DNA from: Stratiolaelaps scimitus
Taxonomy: Eukaryota; Arthropoda; Arachnida; Mesostigmata; Laelapidae
DNA length: 64,000 bases
Direction of reading: 5' to 3'
Assembly (NCBI GenBank): GCA_019614645.1
Contig: JABWDB010000014.1
Location: 6,360,501 to 6,424,500, forward strand
The notes beneath the pieces were generated by a model. The model did not search any database. It worked only from the letters and a program-made list of their open reading frames with translations, and was not told the DNA's origin. Positions 38,901 through 49,753 of the stretch are shown here, piece by piece (position 1 is the stretch's first letter; each line of letters starts with the position of its first letter). The position numbers and the translations under genes were made by a program.

Positions 38901-41900
38901 TGAGTTAAAGTGGCAGCGGCCGCAGCAGCTGTGGTGCCGCTGGTGGTGGTCAAGTGGTCCGCTATCAGCAGTCAGTGAGCAGAGTCGGACAGAGCAACTT
39001 GCGGCAGGTAACGATTGCCTTGTGAAGACGTCAATTCCTCCTGCAGTGCAAGCAAGTTAGTGAGTGGTCAGCCCCACACTCATAGTTGCTGCTGCTGCTG
39101 CTGCTGGAGCGAACGGTTCGCCTTGACGCCATTGTTTCGAAACAGCAACAGGAGCCGGGGCGGGAGTAGCGGCTGCGTCAGCACAAGAAAGAATTCCTCG
39201 AGAAAACGGCAGGTTTTACACTGCGTTCGTCGTATCCGCCTTTCTGCGTAACTACCACTCGATGGGTGGCAGACGGTCGTGGCGGCACCGGCCGGGGGTG
39301 CCATGGAAGAAAGGGGTAACCATGGAGGGCTGCTTTAGTCGTAGAGAAATCTTCGTTCGTTAGCAGGAGCAACGACAGTAGCAGCAGTAGATGAAGAGGA
39401 TTCTGTATGTGTGGTGGTGTGCCGTTGGCACACCCACACGCTACCGATACTGGTCACGCCACGTCACGGATCGACATCGAGATTCATTTGGGTGATGTCT
39501 CAATTTCATGAATACTGATGGGGGGAGGCGGTGGACGATTCGGGGCGGGATTGGTGTACGGGGCCCACGTCATAATGGTGAAGAGGAACAGTGTTACTCG
39601 GGTGGGCATACACCATCGCCACCCCCAGACTGTGGTATAGCAGTGGCAGCCGACCGACGGTGGGGTAACAAATAAAAAATAGGCACCGTCTCACTTCGTG
39701 TCCAGCGCAGGGAGCAGATTTCCTCGTGAATACAGCTGTCGAGAAGGCATTCAGCTCACAGTTGCCGCGTGCAACGCGTGCTAATATGCGACTCGTTTGC
39801 TGGCCACCCGTGAGATATTGGTGAGCCCCAATCGGTGTACTAAAGCTGTGCCAAATGCTATAACGAGTGATTACGATGACACTGGCGGCGTGGAGAGAGA
39901 GAGAGAGATAGATCAGATGGTGGATTGCGTGACGTACGTATCATTGATTATATATACTTAGGAGTGGGAAGACGATTTGTGGGTTAGTCTTTGTTCGTGT
40001 CGGTTGCACGGTCAGTGGGAATTGTTCCTTCAGAGAGAAATGCGCGCACTTTGACAATTGCGCGGTGATATCCACCCTTTGACGTAAGTGATACCGGCGG
40101 GGCGTACTACGAAACGTCAGAATAATATTCTGTTTGGCGTGGCACTTCTGCAATTGAAGGTGATATACATTATCAGTAGTGTCGAGCAGCAAATGCGAAC
40201 GTTTCAAGATCGAAGAAATTATTCCACATTATATAGTTCCCTTAGACAACAAAAAAATCCTGCCATCCGAATCTAGTCCACTGGAAATCTTACTGGATCC
40301 CTTCTCTCGCCGTAGACATCACACAGCACTCACTATACGATCGGTTGCATGAGAATAGACCTCGCGGTCGTCGTCGTCGATTGGATTCGATTCAGGAATA
40401 AATAGCAGCAACGCCGATCGGACCCGGTAGCTGCTGCGAGGCTTCAAGGCGTGCCGCAGACGTTGGCTTGAATGGCGACGACGAATTTCTGAATTTGGTT
40501 ACATTTTTATATTTATTGTTCAGTTAAGACTGTTTCTGGGCTCGAAGACACACTATGAAACACTAAGAACACAGAATGCCGACAGAAACAGGCTAGCCTG
40601 CCGATATCTTTCCGCATCCAGCAACGAAACAGCGCTGGTATCGGACGCGTGCGAACACAACGAACGCGCCCCTGTTACCAGTCGAGCTTATGAAGTAAGC
40701 CAACGGGGCAGGTATTACGGTAAACCCTATGGTGGCACGGTGCGTCGTGCATCCCGTTTTGCTGTATGTGTGTATCCCTGCTAGAGCCCGAAAGCAGATT
40801 GGTTTACGCTGAAAACAACACTCGTATTGTAGCTGCCTCGAACCGCTGATAAGCGGTCATTACTAACTGCTATAATACGGTCATTAATAACTAATATTAT
40901 AATAATAATAATAATCAAACGGTTCCTCAAATAATATATCCCGCGCGAATAACAGTGGCGAGTAGATTTCGAGGCAGTCAACGATCAGCGAAGCTGTTCG
41001 TTCCTGCTCGTCCTCATGGATCTTAGCCACAGTGTAGAATTATTCTGCACAGTGTTCAGTCGGCTTGTGCGCATGTGCTCTTTAGCTACTGCAGTGTTTC
41101 CCGCCAATTTTGAACAAGCCCCCCCCGTTTTCAACGCTGTTCCCGCGACTATCGCGTAATAAAAAATAACGTCGGGACACGACACGCGAACAGTGGTCGG
41201 TGGTACGTTGGCTGAGCAGAAGCCATGGCGAGCATATAAATAGCCTTGCATACAGGGCTTCACACGAACAAAGCAGCGAACGGATCAGCTACAATTGCGA
41301 ATTTGAGAATTTTAGACCGCTCCTGCCAGTTCATCGAGATATTATATGTGGAGCAATAAAAAAGCTAGTCGTGTCTTCAAGTTGGCACTGTGGCGATCGC
41401 TTGTTGGCAACATTCGAAATGTTCTTCGCGTCGAATACCCTCTCTCTCGCATATATATATATATATATATATGTACTTCTTCAAACTATTTAACATTGTT
41501 ATCCTATTTATTTATCCATAGTACAAGCCGTAGCTCAGTGTCATATGCCTGTAAAGCTATAGTAACTATCGAGTATATATAGGGAGAGAGAGAGAGAGAA
41601 GTGTAATTATTCCATGAGATATATTATAATATATTTATTCGCCTGGCATTAGACGGAGTTGCCGTACAATGCATGTACGCCGTTCGTCTATCCAGCACCA
41701 TGCATACAATACACATGGATATTTCTGCAATCGATAATCCGCCCCCGTATTTACAAAGCTTCGATCACTGATGAGGATATCATCCCACCAAATGGCGTCG
41801 GCAACTCACACGTCGGCTGCTCCCTGCATAGCTCGGGACATCGTTTCATATCGAGAGAATACGCACTGTTATTGCGGCATACGCACGGCCAAACAGTGAC

Positions 41901-43818
41901 TTGGTCAGACACACGGCCAGCCATCTATTTACGATAGCTCTCTTCCTTCTGGAAACTAGTTTCTAGCTAAGGGCCACGCGTGATGTCGCCTCTCTGTGAC
42001 CTCCTCCCCGGCTCGTTTGACGGTGATGCCTTCGAAGATTGCCACCGGCGACCGTTACGCAATCCACACAACAACATGGTACATGTCGCCAGACCGGGGG
42101 CAGCAGTGTTTCTTGCATCGCCGGCGTCTACCATAATAGCGGAGGCGTACGAAAACAGATACACGCCCAGGCAATCTCGTAGTGTCCATCGTTTTGGGGC
42201 ACATTTGTGTAATAGCCATTTTTCCATATACGCAGCAGCAGCAGTAGCGACGTCACCGCCGGCAGATGATTTGCTAGCCAGCTATTATTGTTATGATTAT
42301 AATTATTATTAGCCAGCTGATTAGTTCGTATCGTTTGTCAATAGCGAGCACATCCCCCCTCCTAAAGGCCTCCTCTGGATCTCCTCTTCTTTGCCGAGGC
42401 TACTGATGCGTCCGCGACGTCTTATGAGCCACAAGACCGCAGTTATCGTTTGCAAGATGTACGCGTCGCTCGCGACCTCTCAAGCAGACGGATACAAACA
42501 CTAGCAGTTGCCGTTTGCATTTATATACAATTAGCGAATAATGGTAGTAATAATCATAATAATAATGATAGTAATTAGAGCGAACGGATTGTTAACTGCT
42601 TGACAGCTTCATGAAACACGAAGTCACAAGTGTCATCAGGTTTTGCCAGGCCGACATCGAGAAGATTAGCAAGCATTAGCAGGCCATCTTAGAGCCGCAA
42701 GGCCTTCATACCAAAAAAGGCGTCTTGGCTCGTGAACGCGGCGACGGTGCCCTGAAAGCGGCGAAACTGGAACGAATATGCGCATTGGCAAAGTTTTGTG
42801 AAGGTATATCATTAATTCGAGAAGGAGACGATGCATTTGATAGCGAGATCGCAGAGCAAGTTGTTGTTCATAATTTGTCCTAGTGCATCCCGGATTAGGA
42901 TATCTCTGAGTGAAGGGCGTACTAATGATCCACATCAAGCTAAATGCTGTTTACTAATCAATATATACAATATCCGATAATTGCAGGTCGTTCCGCAAAG
43001 GCGACGGGCAGCGGTGGCGCAAATCGCAAATTTTTCTTGAGCGACTCACCAAGATCGAATTTATTGCAATAGCACAACACGACGAGTGATAATTAATTAA
43101 TAATTAATTTTCCCATGATCCCAGGTTTCTGGAACACAGGGAGAAGAGATAGAGAGAGATACTCCCACATACGTGTGGGTGTGTGTCTCTCTCGCTCGAG
43201 GGACCATCGCCATTGCTTCCGAGACGCATTCGGATGTCGGTCGTGTTTCCCATAGCACTTTCGAATTGTATTTCTTCTATTCGTCTTTTTCAATCGTGTA
43301 TCTTCTCGCTGTGAAGCTCCGCTGACTCGTCTACGCCGCGAGTCTTCACGGTTAACCAGGACCTGGTGGCCATTGTGCACGCATGCAAGCGGCATTGTTG
43401 CCTTGCGCTTCATACAGTTAATAATTACCTTGTCCTCATAACTTCTTCTTGATCGACAGAACGATTTCTTTATCTACAGTTTAACTCTTTGCCTCTGGAA
43501 GCATTAGTCAGGGCAGTCGACATTACAGAAAAATACGCACCCAACAACAACAGCAGCAGCAAGAACAACAGCAACGGCGGTGGCCGCAGCAGCAGCAGCA
43601 GCCCCATATTGGAAGGTTGCCCGTGGTGTTTTAATACGCGCATGGCGGTGGTATAATGGGGGTTCGACTGCCTCGGTGGCGTTAACGCTTGCGGAAGATA
43701 TATAACGTCTTTGGCCAGCAGTGAGATTTATACCATCGCGTGAATTATGACACGTTCGGGGTGACTTTGTGGGGGGTGTTTACACTTTGGCGCAGCTTCG
43801 ACCGCGTGATACAGGCGC

Positions 43819-43882
<64 letters not shown>

Positions 43883-44645
43883 TGTGTATGTGTGGGTGTA
43901 CGTCTACGTAGAGAAAAAACGCGAGCCCAACACTACGCTAGAGACCATCGAAGGGTCATTCATTAACGAACTAATTGTCATATTTACATATCAGGGTATA
44001 ATATTGTATCGAAGTATTATATATTGTGTGGTGGATGCTGGATAGCCATTGCCGACCACTGTTATATATGCGCTCCCAATGGGTGACTTGATTGATAGTG
44101 ATTTTAGCTTCAGCCGGCGAGCCAGCCAGCCAGCAACCAATCAAGCAAGCACGGCCTGAGTGACTTATGGCTTATCACAGAAACTGCTACGATTATTCGG
44201 ACGTTCGTAGACAACGCTCTGAACACTGTCGCAACTGATTTCGCTATTCGAATATTTTTCAATTATTACTGTATAGTGTCTCTCCGATCGGTTTCGTGTA
44301 AGCAACGCATTCTACTTACCTCTTTAGCAGGGAGAGGGTGGCCGCGTTGAAGAGGAAACCCTGATCGATTGTGGCCTTCGCTCGCTTCGCGGCATAGGTC
44401 GTTCGCTGATGTTTACGGGACGCGGACGCCTCCATGTCACTGACGATCTTGCCGAGGTCGACAGCCCTCTGCTGCAGCCGGGTGTTCTCGGCGAGATCCG
44501 CAGCCGCCTGCGCGAACGCCTGGTCGAGCTCCTCGGGGGCGATGTGTTGACCGGCGGCCAACGGCAGCGTTACCGCCAGGACGAACGCCAGCAGGGAGGT
44601 CGCCCTCACAAGCGCGCGCGACGACATCGTCATGCTTCGCGTCAT
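29260..44645 (-). CDS. Secreted animal heme peroxidase (chorion peroxidase/peroxidasin-like), 5 exons
   Basis: In transcript order the exons are 44645-44320, 31750-31338, 31067-30008, 29886-29608 and 29317-29260. Phases are 2, 1, 2, 2, and the sum is 2136 bases, giving 711 residues. Four donors are GTAAGT or GTGAGA. Exon 1 encodes a signal peptide (hydrophobic about residues 10-27, ending LAAGQ). QFLDHD at 231-236 supplies the distal Gln, a heme-bound Asp and the distal His. TSYIDLS near 308 is the calcium loop. The catalytic Arg is in GDIRVNQ at 371. YRYGH ends with the proximal His 472. QRGRDHG lies at 555-561, and the protein ends LDLTPWD. Such enzymes use hydrogen peroxide to oxidise halides or tyrosines, in eggshell or cuticle crosslinking or defence. 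The role here is inferred. Odd points: the usual REHNR reads HRQHN (386-390), and intron 1 is 12.6 kb. Two other ATGs in exon 1 are possible starts. Confidence 0.93.
34461..34621 (+). CDS. Candidate polyglutamine exon of an unknown plus-strand gene
   Basis: An acceptor-like TGTCTTACAG precedes it and a C|GTAAGT donor follows. One frame is open throughout: a Gln/His-rich run, then a basic stretch with RRARGARS, then IMARLQTV at the end. In another frame it starts directly with an ATG and encodes a Thr/Ala/Pro-rich peptide. CAG repeats alone can create this look, so the call is weak. If real, it is nested in the peroxidase intron on the opposite strand. Confidence 0.25.
34633..34793 (+). CDS. 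Candidate first coding exon, Ser/Pro-rich protein start
   Basis: An ATG (context ACAATGG) opens a frame of 53 codons that ends in a possible donor GC|GTGAGC. The product starts MGGGEHRSSGLRP, contains SSSPHHSQTP and ends in a poly-Ser stretch. This resembles the disordered N terminus of a regulatory protein. The CAG-rich sequence before it could be its leader, with a short upstream frame that stops just ahead. No downstream exon was found. It is alternative to, or continuous with, the segment 34461-34621. Confidence 0.3.
38564..38590. repeat. CAG/CAA triplet repeat
   Basis: CAG repeated at least seven times, then CAA units. A CTG run of similar length lies at 39086-39106. The surrounding 38.5-39.3 kb is GC-rich and looks like untranslated leader sequence; a CAG|GTAACG donor-like site lies near 39006. 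Confidence 0.85.
42596..42883 (+). pseudogene. Possible broken coding segment, product unknown
   Basis: A single frame runs for 95 codons with one internal TAG at 42677-42679. The translation looks protein-like on both sides of the stop: ADIEKISKH before it, then ILEPQGLHTKKG, ALKAAKLERICALAKF and DSEIAEQVVVHNLS. I do not recognise the family. It has no obvious splice sites, which would fit a decayed retrocopy or transposon piece inside the peroxidase intron. Chance remains possible. Confidence 0.25.
43819..43880. repeat. (TA)n microsatellite
   Basis: About 60 bases of TA repeat with one AATA step, in the peroxidase intron about 440 bases from exon 1. Confidence 0.97.
44320..44645 (-). CDS. 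Peroxidase exon 1 (signal peptide and propeptide)
   Basis: This exon is listed separately because it lies 12.6 kb from exon 2. After the signal peptide it encodes an Ala/Glu-rich helix typical of the N-terminal propeptide in arthropod peroxidases. It ends in a GTAAGT donor after two bases of a Ser codon, which the first base of exon 2 completes. The ATG at 44645 follows an acceptor-like TTTGCAG, so a 5' untranslated exon may lie further upstream, above 44660. In-frame ATGs also occur at 44633 and 44627. Confidence 0.85.
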
Positions 44646-45178
44646 TCTCTGCAAATCGGATTCAGGCATAGCAACGGCAATCGTTCAACATGAGCGACTG
44701 TAATAGCAATCAATCAGGCTTGCAAGCAGCAACAACAGCAGCTAGCGGACATGCACAACGGTGCAGCAGCTGCTGCTGCTGCTGTTGCATAAGGGATCAT
44801 GAAAAGAAATAGCTAACAGATTTTTGTTCGTCGCAGACAGCGGGGTTCAATTGGAACAACAACTCAATGGCAGTGTCACCGTGGTGTGAAAGCAGTCAGA
44901 TCTGTGGCTATTAGCGATGGGACAATGCTCTCAGGGACGCCGCCGCTCAAATTCGCGTTCCGGACTTCGGAAGTGGAGACACTTCCGAATTCAAACGAAC
45001 TTTGTGAAGCTATGTGGACAATGAGACAACATCGTTCCCTAGCGAGCGTCGAATTCATATGATGCATAGTAGTGCTTTGGTCTTGATACATTGTATACTA
45101 GAGCATTGGCCTTGGTCCTTGATGCGGCTTGGAAGTACATCATTTTTATACAAAGATCCTGCGAAAGCATCCGAAGCA

Positions 45179-45200
45179 TTATATATATATATATATATGT
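45179..45200. repeat. (TA)n microsatellite
   Basis: A short perfect TA tract followed by TGTATGTGTG. Confidence 0.9.
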
Positions 45201-45356
45201 ATGTGTGTTTTTATGGTGCGAGTGCATTGTCTTGGGTGGCCCACGTGCGCCGAGATACTTGACACTCGTGGACTGCCCCGAGGGGAGAATTTTCATATAT
45301 AATCAGTCAGTGTTACTTAATCACTTAATGCTGCACAGATGAACAGCGGAGACGTC

Positions 45357-45388
45357 TCAGCCCTCAGTGTTGGGCCACTGAGGGCTGA
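45357..45388. other. Perfect 13-bp hairpin
   Basis: TCAGCCCTCAGTG at 45357-45369 is the exact reverse complement of CACTGAGGGCTGA at 45376-45388, with the 6-base loop TTGGGC. No T-run follows, so it is not a bacterial-type terminator. A structured transcript or the end of a small inverted-repeat element are possible. Confidence 0.8.
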
Positions 45389-45708
45389 AATCATTTAACC
45401 TCTCCCCTTCACAACGTCTAGGGCGGCCTAAATCGCGGCGTACTATTCACGTAGTCAATGCCGCTGTCTAATTCCGTCGACAAAAGCCAACGTCACCTTC
45501 TATAATATATATCCCCCTCCCCCCTCAACCATCTGGGGCCAGTCATTTGAGCAACAGCAATGCACCGATTAGTCCATCATGTGAAAATCACTGTCTGCAG
45601 TACTAATCTTCGCTCAAGACGACGACAACAACAACCACGACGACAGCAGCAGCAATATTTTAACTGCTCTTCTCATTCATGCGACGGGAAGTGCAGCTGT
45701 TTTACCTT

Positions 45709-45775
<67 letters not shown>
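45709..45775. repeat. (TA)n microsatellite
   Basis: About 66 bases of TA repeat with one TACATA interruption. Confidence 0.97.
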
Positions 45776-45779
<4 letters not shown>

Positions 45780-46109
45780 GTGTGTATAGTTGATAGTTTA
45801 CGTGCGTTTATCCCGTTCCCGTGACGTTGCCTGTCGCTCAGTTTTACTCGCATTCAGCTACGGCAACAGCCGTAATGACCCTCGCTCGCCTATAACACTT
45901 CGTGCTCAACTCAGCCGTCGTCGTCTGTCAGCAACTCTTCACATAAACGTGAATTTTCCCCAAGTCGACGAAGTAGATCTGAAGAAGACTGGTGCACATC
46001 CGAAGAAGCTGGACGCTCGGACAACAGGAACAAAAAAAAGCCCAGTGGAAAGCGCACACTGTAGCAAATTAGCATTGTGCCGATGTTGCAGCGATAATAA
46101 ACGCCTGCG

Positions 46110-46153
46110 AGAGCGCGCCCGCGCGCCCGCGAGCCCGCGCGCGCTTGCCCGCG
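46110..46153. repeat. Alternating CG-rich tract
   Basis: A stretch of about 44 bases made almost only of G and C in CGCG/CCCGCG order, in a window that is otherwise about 45% GC by eye. Such alternating purine-pyrimidine CG sequence can adopt Z-DNA. Confidence 0.85.
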
Positions 46154-46679
46154 TAGTTACTGTGTCAACAGTAAGGCCTGCCGCTTCCACACAGCGATGG
46201 ATGCTGCTACTCACACGTGACTATCTATACATCTCGGATTGTGGCTGGCTGGCAGTGCTGGCGAGCTGTTGTTGCTCTCGTTAGCTGTGCTGTTAGCTTC
46301 GGTGGACGAAAATTGTTTTACGCCGGCGTGGTGGACGCGCATCTTCCGGTTGGAGGTATCCAGGCCGCTGTACCTCGTTGTCCCTGTTGGTACCGATCGC
46401 CGCCGATCTAATTCTGACGCGGGGCTGCCACCGGCAGTGGACGGCGGCAGCGCAAACAGTCGGTCAGTGCAACACGGTGAACGGGTCCAACGGCGAAATT
46501 AGGGGCTCGACCGCATAGGCACAACACTGCGAATCGTCGCAGAATCTTGTCTTGCGGTCGTCAGCGCGCTCGCAATGGATGACATGTTGAAGCTAATGAT
46601 TGAGCTGCATTGATGCGTATGTTGACGCGCGCGCGCACACAGCGCAAAGCTCGCTGAGTCCGAGCAATCGTCCAGGCTG

Positions 46680-46955
46680 TCAGAGGGCAGCGCAGGCTGT
46701 TGTCGATAGGAGAGTCTTTCGGCTGTCATCCAAAAGCTTCACGAACGTCAAATCCTTTAAACTAATCGTCCATAACTGATCCTTCGTCAGGGTACTGCCA
46801 CAATCAATAGATGTCATCCATCCATTATCTGACGAATGATCGCGTTTGTGCGAATATGCTGTACACATACTCCGCTTCTGCCGGATCACGTGCTGCTTGT
46901 ACAGACGCGACGAGTTCGATGGGGAAGCCACAGTAAAACGGTCTAAAATAGCCAT
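46680..46955 (-). CDS. Hypothetical protein, 91 aa, weak support
   Basis: An ATG frame on the minus strand (start at 46955) encodes 91 residues without repeats, beginning MAILDRFTV and including LTKDQLWTISLKDL. I recognise no family. It lies upstream of the peroxidase gene, on the same strand. It has no visible splice sites and may be chance. Confidence 0.15.
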   Translation of the reverse strand: MAILDRFTVASPSNSSRLYKQHVIRQKRSMCTAYSHKRDHSSDNGWMTSIDCGSTLTKDQLWTISLKDLTFVKLLDDSRKTLLSTTACAAL

Positions 46956-47846
46956 AAAATGTTATTATTGAACGAGGCTGATCTCACGATTATCAATAAT
47001 AATACCTAAGTAGGCAAGACATTGCCGCTTCGTTAAATCCGTATCATCATAGAACAGTGTGGACATTTAGCTGCTAATTAGAAGATTTGTGAAAGCTCCC
47101 TTTGGAACAGGCCGAAATCAGTGGACGATATTCTATTGAGGATAGATTTGCACACGTGATAATAATACTGATAATAATAATAATAATAATAGAAATTTAT
47201 GTTATTTGTCTCGTTCATTCATTCTCAATATTAGATATAAAAGCCTTAGCCCATTGTATTGCCTGTGTGTCCGCCCCCCCTTTATTCATCCAACGCTATT
47301 GACCTATTTCATCTGTGGGCGAAGTCGTAAATAGCAGCTGGTTCACAAGGTGATTTAAGCGGACAGAGGTTTAAATTGATCGATTTGAAAGGAGACTTCG
47401 AAAGGGTCATTTTCGTCGTGTTCATATATGTCAGAAATATCATTGAGAGCGCGTTGCTAATTCGTATTGTCGAATATGAAGGCAAGCGTTGTGGTCGCAA
47501 CACGTTCAGAAGAAGGCAGCAAAAAGGGGCGAAATTTGGCGCCGTCAACGTGGCGGGGTCACACTTCGTACAAGTTTCTGATCTGCTCTTTTCATTGTCT
47601 TCTCTATACTGTAATCTCTTGTTTTGCGAATATCTATACAATAGCTCGTAAGTGGCAGGAGGTTTCCCAGGGGTGGTCAATAGACTTCAAGAGTTCGGCA
47701 GTTCCGCTGAACTTTGATAGCTCGAAAGGATACATGAGTTCAGTTGTGTTATGCAAGCTTATGCATTTATAGATTTGTGGTGTTGTTTCTTATATGTCGT
47801 CCCGATGGAAAAAAATAAACTAGTCTGTCTCCATCCGTAATTATCA

Positions 47847-48008
47847 CATGTATTCGTGTGCGACTTGCAATCGGAGGAGATACGCAGGTGCACGGGTTCG
47901 ATCCAACGCCGCTACACATCTGCATTTGAAGGGGTTTGTCTTATGAAGCAATGCCGAAAGCAGTTCTACCGTGGACGTTAAACGTTGGCGTGAGTCAGCC
48001 CGGGAAAT
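47847..48008 (+). mobile_element. tRNA-derived SINE, family 1, copy B (intact B box)
   Basis: This is the best preserved plus-strand copy. A GGTTCGATCC B box sits at 47895-47904. The head shares ATTCGTGTGCG and GGAGGAGATACGC with the other copies. The body shares TCTTATGAA, CAATG, CGAAAGCAGTTC and CGTGGACGTT with the minus-strand copy at 58425-58575. The A-box half is less clear. The body is probably not tRNA-derived. Confidence 0.75.
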
Positions 48009-48988
48009 TTACTTAGAAGGCATTATAGAGCATATCCTTTAAAGGGATTAGCGAAGTTCCCAAGCAGTAAAGTCCACAAGAACGTTTCGCCTATAACACT
48101 GTATCCCCATAATGCTACGGCATATCTGAGGCGTCGTCTCCTTCAGGAGCTCTGCGCTCTTGTTCGTCTCGTACTACTCTGCTGTGTGACTAAAAACGTG
48201 TTATATATATATATATATATATGCAACAAATATATGAAACAATCGGTCATCTCGTTCATCTAGTTTTTCTCGACGATGTCCATCTGGCGGTTTGATTTCG
48301 CGTGACTCAGCGGTTTTCAGCGTTCTGTTCTCATCTTCGCACGCCAACGAAGAAGGTCAACGAAGATCCTCGTTACTTAACATACACCATTGTACGTGTT
48401 CAGCTCCACGTGACCAAATAGCCGACGACACGGAACACGCCGAAGGTAGGCATTATAGCGGCAATACGCCCTCATACAGACCGAGCGGAAAAGATCGATA
48501 GATAGAGCGGGAGAGAGACACGAAAAGCCGTGCTCGGTGTCACAGGGCTGTCCGAAGAATTACGCATGTTGAGCTTGCCTCAGAGCCGACAACGGTTCTG
48601 ATGTGTTGTCAATGACGAGTGGTCATAGCTGCATTTGCTGTGCCAGCGATCGAAATAGCTGCCCGCTGTCATCGCGTGACACGCGCATCTGTTATTCGAC
48701 TGGTGATGGCGACTGATCGGCGTTGTGACTAGCAAGAAATAGGCAAGGGAGAGCCTTGTCGATTCTGCTCGTTCGGTCTTGGGGTGTCCTCCGGCGCAGG
48801 CCGCAGAAATAGCGGCAGGCAGCGCTGCATGCGACAGGAGATCCCGTCTCGGGGGACCCCACGAACGGCGAAGCCACGAACGAACAACAGGCAGCTCTAG
48901 CGGAGGCGAGTTGTCGCCGCCACTGAACGATGCTGACCTTCAGACAGAATCCGTCGATTAACTTGTCCAACCCCGGGGCCGTTAACCG

Positions 48989-49372
48989 TTACACGGAATC
49001 GCCTATCTGGATGGTCACGAAACGCTGTGAATAGTGGGGACTGGGCATGACGTTCATACTCATAGACGGAAATAACTGTTCAGCATAATGTAACTCGACA
49101 TAGAATTTGACTGAATATGACGCGTGTGTGTTATCTTTGCCGGTTCGAATCAGGTGGTAACGATAATCAGCTGTGAAGACTTTCGTGGCCTCCGATAGCG
49201 ACTTGTGTCTACGAACGTTAGCGAACGCAAAATAAATTTGATAGGTCCAATGCATTGCGCCTCCCATTGGGTGTGAGTGCTGACTGATCCCTCCATGATT
49301 TGTCATCTTTCGCGTACATCCGCTAACAACAGCTGGCCTGCAATACACCGTCTCGATGAGACGATCCCACAT
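48989..49372 (-). CDS. Hypothetical protein, 127 aa, weak support
   Basis: An unbroken ATG frame on the minus strand (start at 49372, stop at 48989-48991) encodes 127 residues with low repeat content. It starts MWDRLIETV and ends FVTIQIGDSV. The last half alternates hydrophobic and polar residues as in beta strands (YSVKFYVELHY). I recognise no family. There is no hydrophobic leader. Several frames of this length are expected by chance in 64 kb, so support is only the natural-looking composition. Confidence 0.22.
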   Translation of the reverse strand: MWDRLIETVYCRPAVVSGCTRKMTNHGGISQHSHPMGGAMHWTYQIYFAFANVRRHKSLSEATKVFTADYRYHLIRTGKDNTHASYSVKFYVELHYAEQLFPSMSMNVMPSPHYSQRFVTIQIGDSV

Positions 49373-49688
49373 CGGCTAACTAAAGCAGCGCCCTTCTCTT
49401 CCACGATTTCTGGTGCAGCGGCAGCAACAGCAGCAACAGCATCGGTGCCGGCAGCGAGCTGCACTATTATTACTATTATTGTTATTACTGTTCTTATTTG
49501 TGGAGACGGGCCACATCCGTTGGCCTTGGGCGCGCCCGAAGTGAAAGTTTCTTTCGGTAAATAAGGCGAGACTCAAGCTGTGTCCAACGTAGGTTGGCAA
49601 CAGTTGCATCAACATCACAAGAGAAGTAGTAATAATAATAATAACAATAACAACAACAACATCAGCAGCAGCAGCAGCAGTTTTGGCA

Positions 49689-49753
49689 ATGGACCCTGCG
49701 GATGGCGACGCCAACAGCGACGACAACCCAAGAGGCATTCGGAGCATTTGTTA
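49689..49753 (+). CDS. Candidate first coding exon, acidic N terminus
   Basis: An ATG (context GCAATGG) follows directly after a CAG repeat of the kind common in arthropod 5' leaders. It opens 21 codons (MDPADGDANSDDNPRG...) and reaches a TTA|GTAAAC donor-like site in phase 2. The acidic, Asn-rich start looks like a regulatory protein. No acceptor-side exon could be linked to it. The exon candidate at 34633-34793 ends in the same phase, so both could be alternative starts of one plus-strand gene. That is speculation. Confidence 0.2.

Larger units (their letters stand above)
31751..44319 (-). other. Giant intron 1 of the peroxidase gene
   Basis: The intron is bounded by a GTAAGT donor (44319-44314) and a TTCCAG acceptor (31756-31751). 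It is full of triplet and dinucleotide repeats and holds no supported minus-strand exon. Exon-like segments on the plus strand at 34.5-34.8 kb and a broken reading frame at 42.6-42.9 kb are listed separately. I cannot rule out small alternative exons. Confidence 0.8.
44646..47846. other. Region upstream of the peroxidase gene
   Basis: The peroxidase promoter should lie at its left end. CAG/CTG repeats occur at 44730-44790. Further right are two long TA tracts, a perfect hairpin at 45357-45388 and a CG-rich alternating tract at 46110-46153. A plus-strand frame open for 164 codons at 45790-46284 starts at TTG and has no domain. I see no other supported gene. Confidence 0.4.

Noticed and set aside
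45357..45388. Rho-independent terminator
   Set aside because: The hairpin lacks a T-run and the DNA is eukaryotic, so this reading does not apply.
45790..46284. 164-codon plus frame
   Set aside because: Starts at TTG just after a TA repeat, passes through the CG tract, and has no recognisable domain.
47309..47680. 123-codon minus frame overlapping a 91-codon plus frame
   Set aside because: Both are open over the same bases, neither has a domain, and no splice signals favour one.
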